Position numbers and translations under genes: made by a program
Notes under the pieces: model-generated
What the model saw: only the letters and a program-made list of their open reading frames with translations
What the model was told of the DNA's origin: nothing
The model's database searches: none
Part shown: piece by piece, positions 27,307 through 36,724 of the stretch
Position numbering within the stretch: the first letter of the stretch is position 1
Layout of the letters: every line of letters begins with the position of its first letter
NCBI GenBank assembly: GCA_963422745.1
Contig: OY730477.1
Coordinates: 1,860,001 to 1,924,000 of the forward strand
DNA from: G963422745 sp963422745
GTDB lineage: Bacteria > Actinomycetota > Acidimicrobiia > Acidimicrobiales > Aldehydirespiratoraceae
Length of the DNA stretch: 64,000 bases
Reading direction: 5' to 3'

Positions 27307-27978
27307 GTGGCTACCATTACTGACTGGAACCCGATCCTGCGAGGCGAGTTCGATAGGCCTTACTGGGGTGACCTGATGCGCTTCGTTGCCTCTGAGCGCT
27401 CCAAACATGAGGTGTTCCCACCCGCCGAGGAGGTGTTTGCTGCGTTGCATCTCACCCCGTACGCGCAGGTGAAGGTGTTGATTCTGGGACAGGATCCCTA
27501 CCACGGACCCGGTCAGGCCCATGGTCTGTGCTTCAGCGTTCGAGACGGGGTGGATATCCCGCCCTCGCTGGTGAACATCCACACCGAGCTCCGCGTTGAC
27601 CTAGGCATCACTGCGCCCGCGAGCGGCAACCTGGAGCCTTGGGCTCGGGCTGGTGTGCTGTTGTTGAACACCACCTTGACCGTCAGGGCACACCGCGCCG
27701 CAAGCCATCAGGGCCACGGCTGGGAGACCTTCACCGACGCGGTCATCTCAGCAGTCAACGCCAAGCACGAACCCGTGGTGTTCATCTTTTGGGGTGCCGC
27801 GGCCCGTCGCAAGAGAACCTTGGTGGATACAAGTCGACATTTCATAATCGAGTCGCCTCACCCGTCTCCGCTGTCGGCGCACCGTGGTTTCTTCGGTTCT
27901 CGTCCATTCAGTCGTGCCAATCAAGCCCTGGTTGATGCTGGCCGTAGTCCTGTCGACTGGAGCCTCGAACCTTTCTGA
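27307..27978 (+). CDS. ung: Uracil-DNA glycosylase, family 1
   Basis: This 223-residue enzyme removes uracil from DNA. It has the water-activating motif LGQDPYHGPGQAHG and the Leu-loop motif HPSPLSAHRGFFGSRPFS, both canonical. The GTG at 27307 is used. Its final roughly 14 codons (DAGRSPVDWSLEPF) are the diverged founding unit of the following 57-bp repeat array, so the gene's 3' end has been copied downstream eight times. Confidence 0.95.
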   Translation: MATITDWNPILRGEFDRPYWGDLMRFVASERSKHEVFPPAEEVFAALHLTPYAQVKVLILGQDPYHGPGQAHGLCFSVRDGVDIPPSLVNIHTELRVDLGITAPASGNLEPWARAGVLLLNTTLTVRAHRAASHQGHGWETFTDAVISAVNAKHEPVVFIFWGAAARRKRTLVDTSRHFIIESPHPSPLSAHRGFFGSRPFSRANQALVDAGRSPVDWSLEPF

Positions 27979-28444
27979 GGTAGTTCGGTTGGTGTTAGCC
28001 GTGGTTGTGTTGACTGGAGCCTTGAGCCGTTCTGAGGTAGTTCGGTTGGTGTTAGCCGTGGTTGTGTTGACTGGAGCCTTGAGCCGTTCTGAGGTAGTTC
28101 GGTTGGTGTTAGCCGTGGTTGTGTTGACTGGAGCCTTGAGCCGTTCTGAGGTAGTTCGGTTGGTGTTAGCCGTGGTTGTGTTGACTGGAGCCTTGAGCCG
28201 TTCTGAGGTAGTTCGGTTGGTGTTAGCCGTGGTTGTGTTGACTGGAGCCTTGAGCCGTTCTGAGGTAGTTCGGTTGGTGTTAGCCGTGGTTGTGTTGACT
28301 GGAGCCTTGAGCCGTTCTGAGGTAGTTCGGTTGGTGTTAGCCGTGGTTGTGTTGACTGGAGCCTTGAGCCGTTCTGAGGTAGTTCGGTTGGTGTTAGCCG
28401 TGGTTGTGTTGACTGGAGCCTTGAGCCGTTCTGAGGTAGTTCGG
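27932..28444. repeat. 57-bp tandem array derived from the ung 3' end
   Basis: Eight complete units start at the CTGAGG of 27975, 28032, 28089, 28146, 28203, 28260, 28317 and 28374, with a partial ninth at 28431. They appear identical. The segment 27932-27974 inside ung matches the same unit with several substitutions. The period is 19 codons and one frame stays open throughout. The array fills the convergent gap between ung and menB. The homogeneity of the units against the diverged coding copy suggests recent amplification or gene conversion. Confidence 0.97.
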
Positions 28445-28455
28445 CGGCGCAGAAC

Positions 28456-29370
28456 TCAAAAGTACCAAGGATATTGCGACCAGTCTGGTGGTCGCTTCTG
28501 CAGAAAGGCGTCTCGCCCTTCGGCGGCTTCGTCGCTCATATAAGCCAGTCGGGTCGCCTCACCGGCGAATACCTGTTGACCGATAAGCCCGTCGTCGATG
28601 AGATTGAGCGCGAACTTGGCCATACGTTGCGCGGTCGGGCTCTTGGAGTTGATCTCTTTGGCCCACTTCAATGCCTCTGTTTCGAGTTCGGCATGCTCGA
28701 AGACACCATTGCACATCCCCATGTCGAACGCCTCGGCAGCCGAGTATGAACGGCCCAGAAAGAAGATCTCCCTGGCACGCTTCTGACCAATTTGGCGAGC
28801 CAGGTAGGCGGAACCGAATCCGCCGTCAAAGCTCGCTACGTTGGTGTCGGTCTGCTTGAAGATGGCGTGTTCGGCGCTGGCAAGGGTCAGATCGGCGGTG
28901 ACGTGAAGACTGTGGCCACCCCCGACGGCCCAACCCGGCACCACCGCGATCACCACCTTGGGCATCGTGCGGATCAGTCGCTGGACCTCCAAAATATGAA
29001 GCCGCCCGGCGCGACTGGCATCAATGGTGTCGGCCGTGTCACCGGATGCGTAGAGATAGCCGGTGCGGCCTCGGATCCGCTGATCGCCTCCGCTGCAGAA
29101 CGCCCAGCCGCCGTCGTTCGGCGACGGTCCGTTGCCGGTTAACAGCACGCATCCGACATCGCTGGACATGCGAACGTGATCAAGACAACGGTACAACTCG
29201 TCGACCGTTGCCGGTCTGAAGGCGTTGCGCACCTCGGGCCGGTCGAAAGCCACGCGCACTGTTCCCTGGTCGACGGCTCTGTGGTAGGTGATATCACGGA
29301 GGTCGTCGAAACCTTCAACGACACGCCAGGCGTTCGGGTCGAATATCTCCGAGACACATGCGTCGGCCAT
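28456..29370 (-). CDS. menB: 1,4-dihydroxy-2-naphthoyl-CoA synthase
   Basis: This crotonase-fold enzyme of 304 residues closes the second ring in menaquinone biosynthesis. MenB-specific blocks are AFCSGGDQRIRG, VVPGWAVGGGHSLHV, NVASFDGGFGSAYLARQIGQ, REIFFLGRSYSA and the C-terminal RPPDWSQYPWYF. It is convergent with ung across the 57-bp array. Presence of menB supports a menaquinone-based respiratory chain. Confidence 0.95.
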   Translation of the reverse strand: MADACVSEIFDPNAWRVVEGFDDLRDITYHRAVDQGTVRVAFDRPEVRNAFRPATVDELYRCLDHVRMSSDVGCVLLTGNGPSPNDGGWAFCSGGDQRIRGRTGYLYASGDTADTIDASRAGRLHILEVQRLIRTMPKVVIAVVPGWAVGGGHSLHVTADLTLASAEHAIFKQTDTNVASFDGGFGSAYLARQIGQKRAREIFFLGRSYSAAEAFDMGMCNGVFEHAELETEALKWAKEINSKSPTAQRMAKFALNLIDDGLIGQQVFAGEATRLAYMSDEAAEGRDAFLQKRPPDWSQYPWYF

Positions 29371-29482
29371 GACACGACGATACCTGCCACGCCGCTGGCG
29401 GTTGGCTCAGCAGACACTGTCAAGCCGCAAACACCGCTGTTCGGGCAATTGACAAGCACGCCGACAACGCCTCGGTTGTTGA

Positions 29483-29830
29483 TGGTTGTGTGTTGTTGGC
29501 TGTGGTTGCGTCCCGGGTTGGGTGCACTATTGCGAGACGCTGGCTCACGAAAGAAGCTCGTCTGCGCTGAGGTTGCATTCTGGGTGCGCTATTGGGTGTG
29601 TTGTTGCGGGGTTGTGTGCTGCTTGCTGTGGTTGCGTCCCGGATTGGGTGCGCTATTGCGAGACGCTGGCTCACGAAAGAAGCTCGTCTGCGCTGAGGTT
29701 GCATTCTGGGTGCGCTATTGGGTGTGTTGTTGCGGGGTTGTGTGCTGCTTGCTGTGGTTGCGTCCCGGATTGGGATCTTGTTGGTTGTGTGTTGGTGGCT
29801 GTGGTTGCATTCTGGGTGCACTACTGCGGT
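29483..29830. repeat. 126-bp tandem array, two full copies and partial ends
   Basis: The element TGTGGTTGCGTCCCGG starts at 29501, 29627 and 29753, giving a 126-bp (42-codon) period. The intervening sequence includes GAGACGCTGGCTCACGAAAG and TTGCATTCTGGGTGC. The third copy is deleted in the middle. The array occupies most of the 569-bp divergent gap between menB and the M23 peptidase gene; 29371-29482 shows nothing recognisable and 29860-29939 probably encodes a signal peptide. Confidence 0.93.
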
Positions 29831-29939
29831 TGCGATAACCGTTAACGTTGGGTTCTAGCTCTGTCCGCTTACCCACAGGTGGCTTGCCCTGCGCAACGGA
29901 TTCCTTCCTTCATTACTGCGCATTGTCACGGTCTGTGTC

Positions 29940-31046
29940 TTGTTGGTGTCGATCTTGCCTGTAGAAGCAGACGACTCGATCAGCGATATACGTCAGGAGC
30001 GTAAACAGGCCCTAGAAGCCGAAGCAGCCGCCCTCAAAGAGATTGACTATCTCATTGTGGAGGATGAAAGGGTGGCAGAACTGCTCTCACGGACGCAAGT
30101 TCTCATTGATGCTCAGGCGGCAGGTGTAGAAAGAGCCCGCCAGGCACAAAGAGCCGCAGACGACGAGGTTATCCGCCGAAACGAACTAGCTATCCGCGCC
30201 GCCGAAGACATAACGTTCACCGAACAAGCTATCCAGTTGAGGGTGATCGACGCCTACGTGGGGGCGACCGCAACACGTGACTCATGGACTTCCTCCGACG
30301 ACATCAACCGTTCGGCTGTTAGGCAGTCACTGTTGGAGTTCGCAGCAGGGAGCGAACAGGATCTGCTCGACCGTCTTCGAACATTGCGGTCCGAACACGA
30401 CGAGCACTTGATCGCGGCTCGAGAAGCCAGCGAGGAAGCGAAACTGTTGCGTCTCGGCCTTGAGCAGGATCTCGACCAACTCGAGATCGACAAAGATCAG
30501 CAGAAGAAGATCCAAGAGGAACTGACGGTTCGGAAGAACAAATGGCAGGCCGAGGCGGATCAACGGGGACGCGAAGCCGAGGAGTTCACGCAAATCATTC
30601 GTGCGAAGCAGGCCGAAGCGCTAGCCGGTGTTCCCGGTGTCCCGGGCCCCGAATCGACTCAGGGGTTTATTGTCCCAGCCAGCGGTTCCATCGGTTCGAA
30701 GTTTGGGCCCAGAACACATCCGATCTTCGGTGGGACACGCCATCACGCCGGAATCGATATCGGAGGCACCACCGGCCATCCCATCTGGGCATCCAAACAA
30801 GGCAAGGTCATCTTCGCGGGAACCAAAGGCGGATACGGCAAGACGGTGGTGATCACGCACGCGGGCAATCTCGCCACCCTGTACGCACACATGTCCCAAA
30901 TCCTTGTTACCGAAGACGATGTTGTTGACACAGGCGAGGTCATCGGCCTGATTGGCAGCACAGGCTGGAGTACCGGGCCCCACCTCCACTTTGAGGTACG
31001 CGTTGATGGAAAACCCAAAGATCCGATGCTGTTCATCGAGCCCTGA
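29940..31046 (+). CDS. Coiled-coil M23 (LytM) peptidoglycan endopeptidase, EnvC-like
   Basis: This is a secreted or envelope protein of at least 368 residues. Residues about 15-230 are charged, Gln/Glu/Lys-rich coiled coil; residues about 260-365 are a LytM domain with the zinc ligands in HHAGIDIGG and HLHFEV. It likely cleaves peptide cross-links in peptidoglycan or activates amidases. TTG 29940 is the first conventional start, but it leaves a truncated signal. The same frame upstream encodes RNGFLPSLLRIVTVCVLL, preceded by an in-frame CTG at 29889 with AGGTGG six bases earlier, so the real protein may start at CTG 29889 and carry a full signal peptide. Confidence 0.88.
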   Translation: MLVSILPVEADDSISDIRQERKQALEAEAAALKEIDYLIVEDERVAELLSRTQVLIDAQAAGVERARQAQRAADDEVIRRNELAIRAAEDITFTEQAIQLRVIDAYVGATATRDSWTSSDDINRSAVRQSLLEFAAGSEQDLLDRLRTLRSEHDEHLIAAREASEEAKLLRLGLEQDLDQLEIDKDQQKKIQEELTVRKNKWQAEADQRGREAEEFTQIIRAKQAEALAGVPGVPGPESTQGFIVPASGSIGSKFGPRTHPIFGGTRHHAGIDIGGTTGHPIWASKQGKVIFAGTKGGYGKTVVITHAGNLATLYAHMSQILVTEDDVVDTGEVIGLIGSTGWSTGPHLHFEVRVDGKPKDPMLFIEP

Positions 31047-31110
31047 ATCATCCCTGGTTCCCGAAACACCTACGCAATGCGCCACGATCGACACGATTAG
31101 CCTGAACATC

Positions 31111-32211
31111 ATGCGTGCAGCCATCCACACCAAACCCGGCTCACCGCTTGAGATCGTCGATGACGTTGAGATTGACGAGCCAGGGATTGGTGAAGTACTC
31201 GTCCGGGTCTCACACTGCGGGATCTGTCACAGTGACCAGACGGTTCGTGACCTGCTACCCGGTCCGCTGGTGCTCGGTCACGAGGCGGCAGGGGTCATAG
31301 AGAAGACCGGAGCGGGTGTAACGCACCTCGAGATCGGTGATCAGGTCATGCTCAGTCCGCTTGCGGGGTGTGGACATTGCACGGCGTGCGCACGCAATGC
31401 CATCACCGAATGCTCCGAAGCGCTCACATTCATGACCAACCTGCGCGCCGACGGTTCAACCCCGTTGCATAGGGCCGGACTAGATGTTGGTCGCGGACTC
31501 GGCGTCGGTGGTTTCGCCGAACTGACCGTAGTCCCAGCGAGTGGTGCAGTACGAATCGAACCTGACGTTGCGCTTGGTGTTGTCTGCGTGATTGGTTGCG
31601 CCATACAAACCGGGGTGGGGTCAGTCTTCAACACAGCACAGGTTCATCCCGGAGCCTCGGTTCTGGTCATGGGCCTCGGCGGAATCGGCCAGGCTGTGGT
31701 CCAGGGCGCCAGGATCGCTGGCGCCACCACCTTGATCGTGTCGGATCCCGCGGAGGGACGCCGCGAAGCAGCTACTGGTTTCGGTGCTACACACGTGGTT
31801 GATCCCACAGCCGACGACCTTTTGGAGGTGGTTGCCGACGTCACCGCTGGGCAAGGTGTTGACTATGCATTCGAAGCGGCTGGCGTGGCAGCTCTGGTGC
31901 AAGACGCCTTGCTCGCTACCCGAGTTGGCGGGACCACGGTGCTGGTGGGAGTTCCCGAACCGGACAAGACCGTTCAACTCGGCAACGTTGCCATGTTTGT
32001 TACCGCGCAGAAGCGCCTTGTGGGCTCGCTGCTGGGAGGCTGCAGGCCGGACCGCGATATCCCGTTACTCATCGACATGTGGCGCAGCGGGTTATTGGAT
32101 CTGGAGTCGATGATTAGCCACAGAGTGCCCTTGGTAGATATCGAGGATGGATTCGACCGTCTTGCCGCGGCCGATGGGATCAGGACCGTCGTGGAGATAT
32201 CACCGCGTTGA
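31111..32211 (+). CDS. Zinc-dependent alcohol dehydrogenase (MDR superfamily)
   Basis: This medium-chain dehydrogenase of about 366 residues oxidises alcohols with NAD(P). The catalytic zinc region is CGICHSD and GHEAAG; the structural-zinc lobe CGHCTACARNAITEC has all four cysteines; the nucleotide-binding motif is VMGLGGIGQAVV. The best match in style is actinobacterial class III-like/NDMA-type ADH. The frame is open for 53 codons upstream, but ATG 31111 aligns with the family start. It is 64 bp downstream of the M23 gene. Confidence 0.9.
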   Translation: MRAAIHTKPGSPLEIVDDVEIDEPGIGEVLVRVSHCGICHSDQTVRDLLPGPLVLGHEAAGVIEKTGAGVTHLEIGDQVMLSPLAGCGHCTACARNAITECSEALTFMTNLRADGSTPLHRAGLDVGRGLGVGGFAELTVVPASGAVRIEPDVALGVVCVIGCAIQTGVGSVFNTAQVHPGASVLVMGLGGIGQAVVQGARIAGATTLIVSDPAEGRREAATGFGATHVVDPTADDLLEVVADVTAGQGVDYAFEAAGVAALVQDALLATRVGGTTVLVGVPEPDKTVQLGNVAMFVTAQKRLVGSLLGGCRPDRDIPLLIDMWRSGLLDLESMISHRVPLVDIEDGFDRLAAADGIRTVVEISPR

Positions 32212-32356
32212 CAGCAACGGCAGGCACTAACGCGACAGGCACTGCTGGGGCGTCCCCGATGCGGCGAACAACCAGCTCGTAAGATGTGCCGGAGTAACCG
32301 CGTCTCTGTAGCGTGACCGTCGCTTCAATCCTCCACGACACACGACAGGAGATTCC

Positions 32357-34459
32357 GTGTCCGTCGTTCCATATCTGGCCCTGATCTCGGCGATCGCCGG
32401 ACTCGGACTCGCCGGTTACTACTACAGAATTGTTCGGGCTGCACCGGCGGGCGACGCCCGAATGGTGTTCCTGATGACCGAGATTCAAGACGGTGCCCGC
32501 GCGTTTTTGAGGCGAGAGTACACTTGGGTATCGGTATTCGTGGTTGCGATGCTGATCCTGATCGGCATCGTTATCGATCCGCTGGCCTCGATCTCTTATG
32601 TCCTCGGGGCGGTTCTGTCCGCTGCTGCGGGATACGCAGGCATGACCGTCGCCACCATGGCCAATGCCCGAACCACCGAGGCCGCCAAATCCGGCCCAGG
32701 TAAAGCGCTGCCGGTCGCTTTTCGTGGCGGGGCGGTGATGGGATTCTGCGTCGCCGGTCTCGCCTTGGCAGGTCTCAGTTTCACATATCTTCTGTTCGTT
32801 GAATGGCTTGAGGTTGACAACGCCTTTGAGATCGTTACCGCCTACGGCCTCGGAGCGTCGTCCATCGCTTTGTTCTCCCGTGTCGGTGGCGGGATCTACA
32901 CCAAAGCGGCAGACGTTGGTGCGGACCTCGTGGGTAAGGTTGAGGCGGGCATTCCCGAAGACGATCCCCGCAACCCAGCAACTATCGCTGACAACGTGGG
33001 AGACAACGTGGGAGACGTTGCCGGTATGGGTGCGGACCTGTTTGAGTCTTACGCGGGTTCAATCATCGCTCCGATCTCGGTCACGGCGTTTGCTGTTGGT
33101 CTCAAGGCCGCAGACGCTGGCGATGCTGGCAGTGTCGAACTCTTGATGTTTCCCATGGCCATCGCGTTCGTGGGCATGCTGGCGTCCATCATCGGCTCGC
33201 TATTCGTCAAGGGTGGCACTGGCACCGATTCACGATCGCTGAGCAGAGCGCTGCACCTGGGCACCAACATGGCCATGGCTATTACCGTCGTCGCCACCGT
33301 CGTCGTTGCGTACATATTGTTCGGTGATTCCGGTGTCTTCACCGAGAACGCCCCTTGGGGTTTGGCGGTATCGGTGATCGGTGGTCTCGTCGTCGGGTGG
33401 GCGCTCGGCAAGACCGCAGAGTTCTATACCTCCGATCACTATGGTCCGGTTCGTCGGATCGCGGCCCAGTCCGAAACCGGACCGGCGACCACGGTGCTGA
33501 GCGGGGTCAGTACAGGCATGGTTTCGGTTGCCTTTTCTGTGGCTCTCATCGTCGCAGGCGTTGGGATCGCCTACTGGGGAGGCCAGATAACTCTCGGCGA
33601 TGGCTCCTTCGGTGGGATCTACGGGATAGCGGTAGCCGCGATAGGGATGCTTGCCACAACCGGGGTGGTCGTCTCGGTGGATGCCTACGGCCCGATCGCC
33701 GACAATGCTGGCGGTATCGCGGAGATGGCCGAACTCGATCCCTCAGTGCGTGAGGTGACCGACGCACTCGACTCTCTTGGCAACACTACCGCAGCGGTTG
33801 CCAAGGGCTTCGCGGTGGGCTCAGCGGCGCTCACCGCGTTGGCCTTGTTCAAGAGCTTTGAGTTCGCCGTCGCAGAAGCAAGCGGGGCATCAAAGATCCT
33901 GAGCCTCGACATAGGCGAGGTTGACGTGTTCATCGGCCTCTTCGTAGGCGCAGGCCTGCCGTTTTTGTTTGCTGCGCTCACCATTGATGCGGTGGGTCGC
34001 GCAGCCAACTCCATGATCTCAGAAGTACGCCGCCAGTTCCGGGAGATCCCCGGACTTCGCGAGGGCCGAGAAGGTGTCGTACCAGAATCTGCCAAATGTG
34101 TGGCCATCTCCACGGAGGCCTCCCTTCGAGAGATGATCATCCCTGGTGCTTTGGCGGTGGTGGTGCCACTCGTCGTCGGGTTCATTGATGTGGATGCTCT
34201 CGGTGGACTGCTCGCTGGCGCTTTGGTAACCGGATTTGCTCTAGCGATCTTTATGGCCAACGCTGGCGGTGCCTGGGACAACGCCAAGAAGTACATTGAG
34301 GCAGGCGCCCACGGCGGCAAGGGTGGTGATCCGCACAAGGCTGCCGTTGTTGGCGACACGGTGGGCGATCCGTTCAAGGACACCTCCGGTCCGGCAATGA
34401 ACATCCTGCTCAAGGTCATGACCATCGTCTCGCTGGTGTTCGCAAGCGCTTTTGTCTGA
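32357..34459 (+). CDS. hppA: Membrane-bound ion-translocating inorganic pyrophosphatase
   Basis: This 700-residue protein with about 16 transmembrane segments couples PPi hydrolysis to ion pumping. The active-site motifs are KAADVGADLVGKVE and DNVGDNVGDVAGMG, with a second acidic set near GDTVGDPFKDTSGP. At the position that separates K+-dependent from K+-independent enzymes the sequence is GNTTAA (Ala at about residue 479, not Lys), predicting K+ dependence. GTG 32357 has a good ribosome-binding site (AGGAG, 32347-32351). Whether it pumps H+ or Na+ is not decided here. Confidence 0.95.
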   Translation: MSVVPYLALISAIAGLGLAGYYYRIVRAAPAGDARMVFLMTEIQDGARAFLRREYTWVSVFVVAMLILIGIVIDPLASISYVLGAVLSAAAGYAGMTVATMANARTTEAAKSGPGKALPVAFRGGAVMGFCVAGLALAGLSFTYLLFVEWLEVDNAFEIVTAYGLGASSIALFSRVGGGIYTKAADVGADLVGKVEAGIPEDDPRNPATIADNVGDNVGDVAGMGADLFESYAGSIIAPISVTAFAVGLKAADAGDAGSVELLMFPMAIAFVGMLASIIGSLFVKGGTGTDSRSLSRALHLGTNMAMAITVVATVVVAYILFGDSGVFTENAPWGLAVSVIGGLVVGWALGKTAEFYTSDHYGPVRRIAAQSETGPATTVLSGVSTGMVSVAFSVALIVAGVGIAYWGGQITLGDGSFGGIYGIAVAAIGMLATTGVVVSVDAYGPIADNAGGIAEMAELDPSVREVTDALDSLGNTTAAVAKGFAVGSAALTALALFKSFEFAVAEASGASKILSLDIGEVDVFIGLFVGAGLPFLFAALTIDAVGRAANSMISEVRRQFREIPGLREGREGVVPESAKCVAISTEASLREMIIPGALAVVVPLVVGFIDVDALGGLLAGALVTGFALAIFMANAGGAWDNAKKYIEAGAHGGKGGDPHKAAVVGDTVGDPFKDTSGPAMNILLKVMTIVSLVFASAFV

Positions 34460-34480
34460 TTCCCCGGGATCGGGCCCGGA

Positions 34481-34732
34481 CGTGTACCTCTCGTGGTGCA
34501 GGTTGATCTGGGTGGGATTGCTTGGTGGCTACTAGTCGGTGTTCGTGTACCTCTTGTGGTGCAGGTTGATCTGGGTGGGGTTGCTTGGTGGCTACCGGTT
34601 GGCGTTCGTGTACCTCTTGTGGTGCAGGTTGATCTCAGTGGGGTTGCTTGGTGGCTACCGGTCGGCGTTCGTGTACCTCTCGTGGCGCAGGTTGATCTCA
34701 GTGGGATTCCTTGGTGATTGCGCGCCGGGTAT
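34481..34732. repeat. 63-bp tandem array, four copies, after hppA
   Basis: Units begin CGTGTACCTC at 34481, 34544, 34607 and 34670, an exact 63-bp (21-codon) period with a few substitutions per unit. The array nearly fills the gap between hppA and the cyclo-ligase gene. A short GC palindrome (34464-34479, CCGGG/CCCGG) lies just before it but lacks a T-tract. Confidence 0.95.
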
Positions 34733-34743
34733 TGTTTGTTGTG

Positions 34744-35358
34744 ATGGTCGACCGTGCCGGTGATCGCCGAGATCTGCGCCACCTGATGCGTCAGCGTCGA
34801 GCGTCTTTGTCGGCTGACCAACAAGAAACGTCCGCGATGGCGGTAGCCAAACTACTCACCGGTATGGCGGTGCTTGATTGTGCCGTGCTTGTGGCGGGGT
34901 ACCGCGCAGTGCGTGGTGAACTAAATATTGATGGCTTCCTCAGCGAACTCGTAGATCGTGGTGTGACCGTCACGATTCCTCGAGTGGTCGGCGACGATCT
35001 GCAATTCTTGGGGTGGACTCCCGACACGCTCACGGCCCCAGGAGCGTTCGGAATCCCAGAACCCGTCGCAGGGGAACCAATCACCCTGGATCGCCATGAT
35101 GTGGTGCTTGCTCCACTTGTCGCCTTCGACCCGGCGGGTAACCGCCTCGGGCAAGGTGGCGGTTACTACGATCGGGCTTTGGTGTTCAACGACGACCGGC
35201 GACCCGTGATCATCGGAATCGCACACCGCTTCGCGCAGGTTGCGGGGCTGGCGACCGAACCGTGGGATCAACCAGTCGACGTGGTAGTGACCGATCACGA
35301 GGTGATCGAGTTTCGGCCGGAGGCACTCAAGCCGCGAGTCGTGTCTGTCAGAGACTAG
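34744..35358 (+). CDS. 5-formyltetrahydrofolate cyclo-ligase family protein
   Basis: This enzyme of about 204 residues converts 5-formyl-THF to 5,10-methenyl-THF using ATP. The key motif GQGGGYYDRAL is intact, with APLVAFDPAGNRL before it and VVTDHEVIEF at the end. ATG 34744 is preferred; GTG 34711 is in frame but would lie in the tail of the 63-bp repeat array. It is 10 bp upstream of trkA and may be co-transcribed with the potassium genes. Confidence 0.88.
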   Translation: MVDRAGDRRDLRHLMRQRRASLSADQQETSAMAVAKLLTGMAVLDCAVLVAGYRAVRGELNIDGFLSELVDRGVTVTIPRVVGDDLQFLGWTPDTLTAPGAFGIPEPVAGEPITLDRHDVVLAPLVAFDPAGNRLGQGGGYYDRALVFNDDRRPVIIGIAHRFAQVAGLATEPWDQPVDVVVTDHEVIEFRPEALKPRVVSVRD

Positions 35359-35368
35359 AACAAGGACT

Positions 35369-36712
35369 GTGCACGTTGTCGTGGTTGGTGCTGGCGAGGT
35401 TGGTTCCTATGTAGCGGAGCGACTGAGCCGTGAGGGCCACGACGTTGGCGTGATTGACGTGGACCGGGACAAGCTCCGCGTCGTTGACGATGCCGTCGAT
35501 GTGTTGACGGTGCCGGGCAGCGGCACCCACCCCGACGTTCTGCGCCGTGCCGGTATCGCCCATGCGGATCTGCTGGTGGCTGTCACAGCCAACGACGAAG
35601 CCAACCTGATTTCATCGATGATCGCCAAATCACTGGGGGTTCGACGTTCGATTGTACGAATCCAGGCTAGGGAACTGCGTGGCGCAGCCGCCGAAGAACT
35701 CAGGGCAGCGTCCGGAGCCGATCTCGTCATCGATCCCGACGCCGAAACTGCCCAGGAGATCCTGGACCTCCTCGAGTTTCGTGGTGCCGACGAGATCGCA
35801 CACATGGTCAACGGAGAGGTCGTCGTAATCGGTGCCCGATTGCCAAGCCATGCCCCGCTCGTCGGTCGCAGGCTGGGCGAGATTGCCAAGGAATTCGAAC
35901 CTGACTGGGATTTCGTTGTGGCCGCAATCGGCCGCGGCGACGACACGATCATCCCGCGAAGCGATCATCGATTGGAGACCAACGACCATGTACGGATCGT
36001 TGCCAAACGTCGGGCGCGGCGGCTGGTGATCGAGTTGTTGGGGCTAGCCGGCGGAAACGTGAGGCGGGTCATGCTCCTCGGGGGTGGCAGGACCGCGGAG
36101 ATTCTCGCCGAAAGCCTCGCCGGGAGTGGCGTGGAAGTGGTGGTGGTCGAACGCAACCCGGTTCGCGCTCGGGAACTGGCCGAAAACCTCGAGGATGTGT
36201 TGCTGCTGGAAGGCGAGATCACCGATGCCGATCTGCTCGAGGAGGCAGAAGTCGGACGCCACGAGGTGGTAGTGGCTTTGACAGGAGAGGACGACGCCAA
36301 CATTCTCGCCTGCCTGTACGCCAAATCCGCAGGCGCTGGCCAGACCATTGCCGTGGTTCATCGACTGTCCTTGTTGCGACTGCTCGCCGACGCCGGTGTT
36401 GACGTGTCGCTGTCGCCGAGGACCGCCAGTGCGAACGGTGTGCTGCGCTTCGTACGTGGCGATATCGCAGCAGTGGCGACCTTCCTGCAAGGCGAGGCTG
36501 AGATCCTTGAACTCGTCGTTACCAAAGGCAGCCGGGCTGACGGTGGGCTGATTCGTGACCTGAACCTACCCAAAGAAGCGCTGATCGCTGCCGCGGTCCG
36601 CGACGGAAAGCCTCGGATTATTCGCGGTCGAAGCCGTCTGCGGGAACGTGACCACGTCGTTGTGGTTGCCATGCCCACCGCGGTTGATGAAGTCCGTGGC
36701 GCACTTGGTTGA
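35369..36712 (+). CDS. trkA: Trk potassium uptake NAD-binding regulatory subunit
   Basis: This 447-residue cytoplasmic regulator has two RCK (TrkA-N/TrkA-C) repeats: MHVVVVGAGEVGSYVAERL at the N-terminus and VMLLGGGRTAEILAESLAG in the second half, each with the acidic nucleotide-ribose residue afterwards. It gates TrkH channels by binding NAD(H)/ATP. The start is GTG 35369 with AAGG upstream. Two trkH genes follow directly. Confidence 0.95.
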   Translation: MHVVVVGAGEVGSYVAERLSREGHDVGVIDVDRDKLRVVDDAVDVLTVPGSGTHPDVLRRAGIAHADLLVAVTANDEANLISSMIAKSLGVRRSIVRIQARELRGAAAEELRAASGADLVIDPDAETAQEILDLLEFRGADEIAHMVNGEVVVIGARLPSHAPLVGRRLGEIAKEFEPDWDFVVAAIGRGDDTIIPRSDHRLETNDHVRIVAKRRARRLVIELLGLAGGNVRRVMLLGGGRTAEILAESLAGSGVEVVVVERNPVRARELAENLEDVLLLEGEITDADLLEEAEVGRHEVVVALTGEDDANILACLYAKSAGAGQTIAVVHRLSLLRLLADAGVDVSLSPRTASANGVLRFVRGDIAAVATFLQGEAEILELVVTKGSRADGGLIRDLNLPKEALIAAAVRDGKPRIIRGRSRLRERDHVVVVAMPTAVDEVRGALG

Positions 36713-36724
36713 TCGTGGCGGCCG

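Noticed and set aside
27884..28543. A 219-residue open frame made of identical 19-residue units
   Set aside because: It is created by the codon-multiple 57-bp array, starts inside ung in another frame and has no ribosome-binding site or family match.
29176..29838. Cysteine/tryptophan-rich open frame of 220 residues
   Set aside because: It begins antisense inside menB and consists of the 126-bp repeat; no independent evidence of coding.
34493..34763. Small repeat-encoded membrane-like peptides after hppA
   Set aside because: Two frames of the same 63-bp array both look hydrophobic; this is a composition effect, not coding evidence.
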